NCBI RefSeq assembly: GCF_000516985.1
Contig: NW_006917092.1
Span: 5,027,924-5,091,923, forward strand
From: Pestalotiopsis fici W106-1
Taxonomy: Eukaryota > Ascomycota > Sordariomycetes > Amphisphaeriales > Sporocadaceae
DNA: 64,000 bases
Direction: 5' to 3'
Below the pieces are notes generated by a model. The model did no database searches. It was not told where the DNA came from and was given only the letters and a program-made list of their open reading frames with translations. Both the position numbers and the translations under genes were made by a program. How positions within the stretch are numbered: position 1 is the first letter of the stretch; the number at the start of each line of letters is the position of its first letter. Of this stretch, positions 58,109-64,000 are shown piece by piece.

Positions 58109-61100
58109 CTAAGGGTCGGGGCTATTGGCCTCAAGAGGTGCCTCGTCCTGTTTCCTAGGAGGCAGCTTCTCTTTTTGCAAATCTTCCTCCACATCTTGCG
58201 CAGCCTTTTCCCGTGCCTTTTCCTTTACTTGTTTCGCCTCGTCTGTGTCATGCAACGAGATCTGCCTGTCTTTGTCCTTGCGCACGTCTGCACTCTTGCG
58301 CACGTCAAAGCTCTTCCTGTTCTTGCCAAGAACAACATTGATATCATCACCTCTCTTGATAGCAGCAATGGCCTTTTCGGCAGACTCAACATTCTCAAAG
58401 GCACTTCCAGTACCCCATTTGCCGAGTTGCTTGCCTTTATGAGGATCGCTATGCCGGCTTTTACTAAAGTGCCTTGTGAGACTGCGTTTCTCGCTTTCAT
58501 TCATGACGCTTTGACCAAGCTGTCGCATGGTATCCCATCCACGATAAGTTTCTTCACATGCCGTCTTCTTCTCTTCGACCGAAAGGTCCTTCATCTCGCG
58601 TTGGGCCTGGACAATCCGAGCTCGGCGAATGAACTTGACAGGTTGACCTCGTCGTTCCGCCTGCTTTGCGACACCTTTCAAGGTTAATCCTAATGGCGAT
58701 ACGATGGCAGATATATCCTTCAAGACGAAACCGCCAATGCCCATGGCCACGCCAGCAGCCGCTCCACGAACACCTCTTTCTTTGGCACCTTTGACCGGAA
58801 GCCTCACTAGACCCGTGACGCCGTCGTATATGCCATAGACGAATTCGGATCCAGCGGCCTTGAGACCCGATTTGATGCCCGTGATGCGAATTGGCTTTCG
58901 AACGGTGTCGTCACCGTAGAGGCGTGGCGCATTGTGGAATCCTTGGGCCACAGCTACGGCCAAATTAACTGGCGCCTTTGCGAGGGCACGGCCAGATTGG
59001 CCGAGACCTTCGGAAACCTCGTTGGCGTATTCCTCTGCTGCGGGCGCGGTTGCCGGAGTTGCAGTCAAGTTGGACTCGTTAGTCAGGTGACTTTCAGGTT
59101 TCGGTCTTTGAGGCTGAGATTCTGCCTGCTGCTCTGGATTCTCGGTATTGGCTGGTGGAAATGGGAAACCTGCAACTCCCTCTTGTGCCAGTGGCTTGGG
59201 CTCGGCAGCTCTTCTCTTTTGCTCAAGCTTCTGTCGTCGCTTTTCCATCTTCTTCTTCTTGTGCTCCTCGCGTTTCTTTGTTGTCTTGGCGAGACGATAA
59301 GGTACGCTGCCGAAACCAGTAAAGAAGTTGCCCAAAGTTCCAGCAAGAGTTCCGGCTAGACCTGTGATGGGCTCGCCGGGCCCCTCAAAGTCGTTCCATT
59401 CCTTGTGTCGCAGCGGGCGAAGTCGATTCCATGTGAGGTAGCCTTTCTCTACCAGTATGTCGGCAGCCATGGCACTCAACTTGATACTAGTGTCCTTGAT
59501 TCGCCAAACGGCAACCCGATCGGTCAAGATGGCACAACGCATGGATTCTTCTCCAGAAAGGACCAAGTGGTTGTGGAAAGATCTGACCGCGTTTTTTGCC
59601 CCGTCACCCTCAAGTTCGATGGATTTGGCAATTTTCTGTACTGCCTCCAACGCTTCGTCTGTGAGACAGTACTTGATCCCCTCGGCAAGTTTGTCGGCAT
59701 CCAGCTTCTTGTAGGGCACGGCTTCGGGTCCAGCGCCAGCATTTGAAACCATTGAGCCCCAAAAGTGCTGATCGCCAAAGAATGGTACAATCATGGTGGG
59801 TTTGCCACATTTGAGGGCAGCCGCAGTGGTGCCCGCTCCTCCATGAATGACACAAGCTTTCACCTTTGGAAAAAGCCAGTCATGGGGCGTGTTCTCAAGC
59901 ATGAAGATGTTCTCAGGAACATTGTCACCACCCAGCCCTCCCCATCCTTTGGAGACCAACGCTCGGACTCCAGCCTTCTTCACTCCCTCAAAGATCATCT
60001 CTGTGAACTTGTCCGCGTCGTCAACCACGATGGACCCGAAACCAATATAAATCGGGGTGTCTCCAGCGTCCAGAAATTCAACAAGTTCCTGTGGGGGTTG
60101 AAAACTTGAGGCCAGGTCGAGGAAAACAAATCCTGCTACATCGATTTCATCGCCCCAATCCTCAGGCTTGGGCACGATACCAGGACTCCACAAGTAGGTA
60201 AATGGCACGTGCAAACGGTAAGTTGAACCAGGTGCCCATAAAGTCGAGACCGGGTCCAAACCCAGCGTCTTGACTCTGAAGTTGTTGACGAGATCCCCCA
60301 GACCCTGCCATACCATCATCTCGACCAATGGATAGGACATGAAGTTTGTGTACCCAGGATCGACATTTGATTTCTTGATGGAAGCAAGCGGGTGCGGGAA
60401 GGCCTGCGTGGGCGTGTAAGGAAAGGTAAACATGAGATGTAAGGGCACGCCCAATGCCTCGGCACAGTGGATGTGAGCAAAACTGGGCGGGTTTGCAATG
60501 ATGGCATCTGCCACAAAAGGTGCCCTCCCGCCCATCAATTTGAGGTTTTGCGTGTCCTTTTCGTTGTCCGTAGCATTAATACACGCCCGCCAGAACCCAT
60601 CAAACATTTCGGCCATGGCAGCTCGTCGGCGGCCAATGTCACCAGCTTTGACGGTCTCCAACTTTGGTATCATGCCAGGGTTCTTGACCATGAAAGCCAT
60701 CAGTTCTGACGGGTCACCACCCACGGAGAAGAACTCGAGACCTGAATCTTTCTCAACAAACTCGCGGAACGCTGGGTGGGTTGCAATTCGTACACGGTGT
60801 CCATAGTTCTCCTTGAGTACCTTTCCAATCTTTAGAAACGGTTGCGCATCACCACGAGAACCAATCACCATGATGACGATATTCAGTTTGGGGCGCTTTA
60901 CTTTCTCCGACGTTGCAGTACTCGCGGAAGACAGTCTCGATGGCGACGGTCGCTCGGCTTTCAATTCGTCTCCCTTGTGTTTGGCGGGTGTTACGACTTT
61001 GTGGACGGCCGAGCCCAATGCCTTGGCCAAGTATCCAGTGTTGCTCGTATCATTGACAGTAATATTCAAACGTCCATCTCTCCTCGATACTTTTCCTCTA

Positions 61101-61696
61101 GTGCTGTAATTATCGTTGGCTAGATCAAATCGACGATACTTGTCCTCGGTGTTGGCACGTTTCGGCTTCGATATACTACCAGTTGTGCCTACCCTGGTAG
61201 CTGGTCCCCCATCCTCCTCATCCTCTGATTCCGACGACGAAGTGGACATGTCGCCATCACTCTCGTAGTTTCGGCTCCATATCGCTCGATTGAGCTCGGA
61301 CACGTTTGTCCCTGTGCGCTTCACAAGAGGCGCGGCAGATGTTCGTCGTGGAGGTCGACGTGGCACATCAGTCACGAACTTTTTGGAGCCCTCTAGAGAT
61401 GGCCGATCTGTAGATTTCCTGTCTTTTGTAGCTATGGGTGGCTTATTTGAACTCAGTACGTCCGATGTAGACTGCGACTTGGCTTTATCTTGGTCGCCTG
61501 CCGATGACTGGGCGATCTCGGGGGAGACGACTTCGGAAGGGATCTCGCCGGGGAAGACAACGTTGCCCTGTCGATTATGCAGAATGGCAGCCGTCCGTGT
61601 GTCCTTGTTCGTCTCGCGAAGCTGAGTATCATCGTCGGATGAATCGACCATGATTGGAGCCGAGGATGGCTTGTTGAGCTCGACTAGAGACGCCAT
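58109..61696 (-). CDS. sterol 3-beta-glucosyltransferase-like protein
   Basis: Large single-exon protein of 1195 residues. The centre is a GT-B UDP-glycosyltransferase of the sterol glucosyltransferase/GT28-like type: N-terminal GSRGDAQPFL at about 279-288, and the nucleotide-sugar-binding block HDWLFPKVKACVIHGGAGTT near 605-624 followed by GDQHFWG. The first 270 residues are disordered, Ser- and Lys-rich. I see no PH or GRAM domain, so this is not a full ATG26-type protein. After the catalytic domain come a Lys/Arg-rich coiled segment (KKREEHKKKKMEKRRQKLEQ) and, at about 920-1010, a Gly-rich amphipathic region (GLVRLPVKGAKERGVRGAAA) that resembles the C-terminal region of VPS13-type lipid-transfer proteins, then a charged tail. 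It likely makes steryl glucosides at a membrane. Confidence 0.9.
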   Translation of the reverse strand: MASLVELNKPSSAPIMVDSSDDDTQLRETNKDTRTAAILHNRQGNVVFPGEIPSEVVSPEIAQSSAGDQDKAKSQSTSDVLSSNKPPIATKDRKSTDRPSLEGSKKFVTDVPRRPPRRTSAAPLVKRTGTNVSELNRAIWSRNYESDGDMSTSSSESEDEEDGGPATRVGTTGSISKPKRANTEDKYRRFDLANDNYSTRGKVSRRDGRLNITVNDTSNTGYLAKALGSAVHKVVTPAKHKGDELKAERPSPSRLSSASTATSEKVKRPKLNIVIMVIGSRGDAQPFLKIGKVLKENYGHRVRIATHPAFREFVEKDSGLEFFSVGGDPSELMAFMVKNPGMIPKLETVKAGDIGRRRAAMAEMFDGFWRACINATDNEKDTQNLKLMGGRAPFVADAIIANPPSFAHIHCAEALGVPLHLMFTFPYTPTQAFPHPLASIKKSNVDPGYTNFMSYPLVEMMVWQGLGDLVNNFRVKTLGLDPVSTLWAPGSTYRLHVPFTYLWSPGIVPKPEDWGDEIDVAGFVFLDLASSFQPPQELVEFLDAGDTPIYIGFGSIVVDDADKFTEMIFEGVKKAGVRALVSKGWGGLGGDNVPENIFMLENTPHDWLFPKVKACVIHGGAGTTAAALKCGKPTMIVPFFGDQHFWGSMVSNAGAGPEAVPYKKLDADKLAEGIKYCLTDEALEAVQKIAKSIELEGDGAKNAVRSFHNHLVLSGEESMRCAILTDRVAVWRIKDTSIKLSAMAADILVEKGYLTWNRLRPLRHKEWNDFEGPGEPITGLAGTLAGTLGNFFTGFGSVPYRLAKTTKKREEHKKKKMEKRRQKLEQKRRAAEPKPLAQEGVAGFPFPPANTENPEQQAESQPQRPKPESHLTNESNLTATPATAPAAEEYANEVSEGLGQSGRALAKAPVNLAVAVAQGFHNAPRLYGDDTVRKPIRITGIKSGLKAAGSEFVYGIYDGVTGLVRLPVKGAKERGVRGAAAGVAMGIGGFVLKDISAIVSPLGLTLKGVAKQAERRGQPVKFIRRARIVQAQREMKDLSVEEKKTACEETYRGWDTMRQLGQSVMNESEKRSLTRHFSKSRHSDPHKGKQLGKWGTGSAFENVESAEKAIAAIKRGDDINVVLGKNRKSFDVRKSADVRKDKDRQISLHDTDEAKQVKEKAREKAAQDVEEDLQKEKLPPRKQDEAPLEANSPDP

Positions 61697-63725
61697 TTGC
61701 GCTCTTCAACTCGAGTTTGTTGCGGATTAGTGCTGGTATGCTTGTCTCCTCCTTGTTGCGACTCAGTACAATCTACCATATCATGCGTGTGCTCGTGTAA
61801 AGGATAGCGGGAGCAGTACGTCTAGTATTGTTGAGCGCTCTGGGTCGAGCTATCATATATATCTGCAAGTGTCATTCTCCGACACAGTCACGTCGTGCAA
61901 AGGGGTTTGCTGGCTGCCGTTGAGCTCAGGGAGTAGCAGTCTTGTGAGTAGTGACCATTCACTCTCGGCGCAAGAGCTGCAGTTTGTAAAGCGAATGAAA
62001 AAGCTTTCAAAGAAAGAAATGGAAGCTGTAGAAGAACAGGTGACCGCTGCATGAGTTCGGTCCGAGTATCCAACGGACGACAAGTCACAATTCCAGTTGG
62101 TCCATTCTGGCAAGACGTGGGAACGTAGGAAGATGCAAATGGGGACCGTCTGTTGTTTTCGGCAGTGGACAAAGCCAGAAACAGCCAAGCTCCAGTGGCT
62201 CCCCAAGGTGCTGTCCACATTAGCGGCGGCCACTATTGCCCCCTGTCGCATGAATGACATCACTGACAAGTCCATCAACGGGGCCGGCCCACAAGGCAAG
62301 CTTGAGGCCTGAATCCTGGGCTTGTGTCTTTGAATTGGAACACGGTACAACGAGCCGAGATGTTCAAAATGAGCCCCAAGCTCGCCAAGTTCCCCGGACC
62401 AAACTGCCCGGCCATGGGAGATGAGACCCAGGGTTTAACCAAGGGAAAACTCATTTCGTATCTGCAACGTCGACTTGATTGGTACTTACTTTGCGAGAGC
62501 ATGGGAATTCAAACGTGTCTTTTCAAGTTTTTCCCTGAACCATCATCACGGGTCATGAAAAAAGGCAAAAACAGGTTAATCTCGCGTAGCACAATTGGTT
62601 GTTGACAAGCGAACTCAATTGCCGTAAGCCGTTGACCTGGTAAACAGGCATACATGGACAGGTCATTATGCCGTCGAATGCAGTCACTATTCGCATTAGC
62701 TCCAGGCACCGTCGAATTGCATCGAGGCTCAAGCACATCCCACACACCCTCTTTGCCTCTTGTGCGCATAGCTCATACCCCTGGACACGCCGGCGCACCG
62801 CTGGACGAATTAAACATAGCAACACCAGCCAGATCTGTAGCAGCCTACAGGATAGATCTGCATCTACTTTCCCATCTCTGATGTTTAGGAAAGGCAAAAT
62901 GAGTAGATCTTCAATCTACCTGCTTGGTGAAAACCTACTGCTGCATGTGAAGTCAAGGTCATGTGCAGATTCAAAGAGAGCTCAAAGTCGAAATAAGTGA
63001 TGGTTAGAAACCATAGGATGGGGCTGCTTTATTCCAAGGCTGCGCTATCACTCTACTGTCACACGACATACCATATTGGTTGTTTGCTGATACTGAGGGC
63101 TGGCCCTCGACATCAACGATCATCTTGCTTCGCTGCCGTTTGCTGACATTATATCAGCCTTCGACCACACTCAAAGACCCTAAATGCTTTCTTAGATTAC
63201 CTTCTTCCACCAAAGTCTCTTGGCGGCCCTGGCGGCCACAATATTTAGTGCAAAATATTGCATAAAGGAATAATAAGATTATTCTAGGGTTGGTTTTTAT
63301 AGTTCAAGCTAAATCGAAGTCTTTTGCAAATGAGTGCATGTGCCATTAAACCTCAACTTGGCCTATTGACCAGCTAGTGAGTTTGTCATGCATTTCCATT
63401 CAGGCTTCTCTATATCAGTCGCCTCTTTGTTGCTGAATACGGCTACTTTCATTTCGTTTACTTGAAGCAAATAAAGCTTAGCGGTCCTCGCGTACACGAC
63501 TACGACTAACTTACATCGAGACATGAAGATTGTCAAATGGTCCAGGTACGATTTCGTTCCTAATTTCGACAGTAACAATTCGGCAAAACTACCTTGTCGG
63601 TTGCTTCCAAGTGTCCACAACTTGACCTTGTCTTGCTCTGCCCATTTTCCAGACCAAGTGCGATTGAAACTTACCTTGGCTTGCAACTTGGACACTAGGA
63701 TCAGAGTTGTCCAATCGGCCGGTAT
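61697..63725. other. 2 kb region without a supportable gene
   Basis: Promoter of the glucosyltransferase gene at the left. A plus-strand segment near 61965-62054 (QELQFVKRMKKLSKKEMEAV) has coding-like composition but its frame opens with GTG and stops soon after; nearby frames at 62097-62312 and 62324-62605 are unrecognised. Further right only short frames occur on both strands. Confidence 0.35.
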
Positions 63726-64000
63726 CTAGCCTGTCGGGAATGGTACTTCAGCAATCCAACATTTGTGCCATGAACTGCCTACTTGTAGGATTGATCCAAA
63801 AAGTACGGGTTTCCCTACTCGGGTAGGTTGATTCTCGTGAGTTTTTAGATGGAAAATGATGTCCTGACCATATTCTGAAAAAAGTCGCCAATTAGTTGGC
63901 CTTTGAAAACATGCTGACCAGTCGGCACAGTTCGCTGAACTATTGCCACAGCATCCTGTCATTGTGTCCCATTTGCCTTTATGACTGCCTTCCCACGCAA
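63726..64000 (-). CDS. possible partial gene at the right edge
   Basis: A minus-strand frame stays open from the window edge to a stop at 63726 and reads through GKWDTMTGCCGNSSANCADW with several cysteines. It may be the 3' exon of a cysteine-containing protein that begins outside the window, or a chance frame. No domain recognised. Confidence 0.22.
   Translation of the reverse strand, partial: AWEGSHKGKWDTMTGCCGNSSANCADWSACFQRPTNWRLFSEYGQDIIFHLKTHENQPTRVGKPVLFGSILQVGSSWHKCWIAEVPFPTG

Noticed and set aside
61869..62054. plus-strand frame with a lysine-rich coding-like tail
   Set aside because: Opens with GTG, too short, and no upstream exon found; kept only as a remark in the intergenic entry.

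Overview
This is a 64 kb stretch of nuclear DNA from a filamentous ascomycete, probably a sordariomycete (Hypocreales is a guess from gene content, not a proof). The signs are short introns of about 46-160 bp with GTRNGT-type donors and internal CTRAY-like branch sites, genes on both strands with no operons, and families typical of Pezizomycotina: HET domain, HeLo and HeLo-like domains, NB-ARC/TPR STAND protein, ankyrin-CorA protein, UstYa-like oxidase, POT transporter and Baeyer-Villiger monooxygenase. Exon structures given here were read by eye from reading frame and splice signals; no transcript evidence was available. Two 100-base runs of N (17727-17826 and 49052-49151) are assembly gaps of unknown true size.

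Layout. 1-9.2 kb: conserved housekeeping genes (zinc-finger protein ZPR1; an RNase P/MRP Rpr2/Rpp21-type subunit), then a bacterial-style M4 metallopeptidase of protealysin type and an alpha/beta hydrolase. 9.2-12.3 kb: gene-poor, with one decayed gene. 12.3-24.7 kb: a ten-exon ankyrin/CorA-like membrane protein, a cysteine-cluster protein, a HeLo-pseudokinase protein and a D-2-hydroxyacid dehydrogenase. 25-37 kb: DyP peroxidase, a multi-spanning membrane protein, a UstYa-like oxidase, a carotenoid-cleavage-type dioxygenase, a SnoaL-like relic and a secreted protein. 37.8-51.7 kb: a HET-domain protein, an integral membrane protein and a compact three-gene NLR-type module. 52-61.7 kb: POT peptide transporter, Baeyer-Villiger monooxygenase and cupin sharing one promoter region, and a large sterol-glucosyltransferase-like protein. 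61.7-64 kb: no gene I can support, except a possible partial one at the right edge.

The most interesting part is 45.9-51.7 kb. A HeLo-like-domain protein on the minus strand ends in a short motif (GFQGGIINGSV) that is nearly repeated (GFQAGYINGSV) at the extreme N terminus of the divergently transcribed NB-ARC/TPR protein next to it. Over 23 ungapped positions 14 residues are identical although the two proteins are otherwise unrelated. This is the arrangement expected of a fungal amyloid-signalling pair, in which the NLR receptor templates the fold of a matching motif on a membrane-acting effector and so triggers cell death. A third gene with the same kind of N-terminal domain, fused to ankyrin repeats, lies tail-to-tail with the NLR. 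With the HeLo-pseudokinase gene (20.7 kb), the HET-domain gene (37.8 kb) and the ankyrin-CorA gene (12.3 kb), the window is dense in genes of non-self recognition and regulated cell death type.

The metabolic genes do not form one obvious pathway. The oxidative set at 29.6-36 kb (UstYa-like oxidase, dioxygenase, decayed SnoaL-like gene) looks like a small or eroding accessory cluster with no core synthase or repeat-type precursor peptide in view. The monooxygenase and cupin at 54-58 kb share a 605 bp divergent promoter containing a clean 19 bp palindrome and may be co-regulated.
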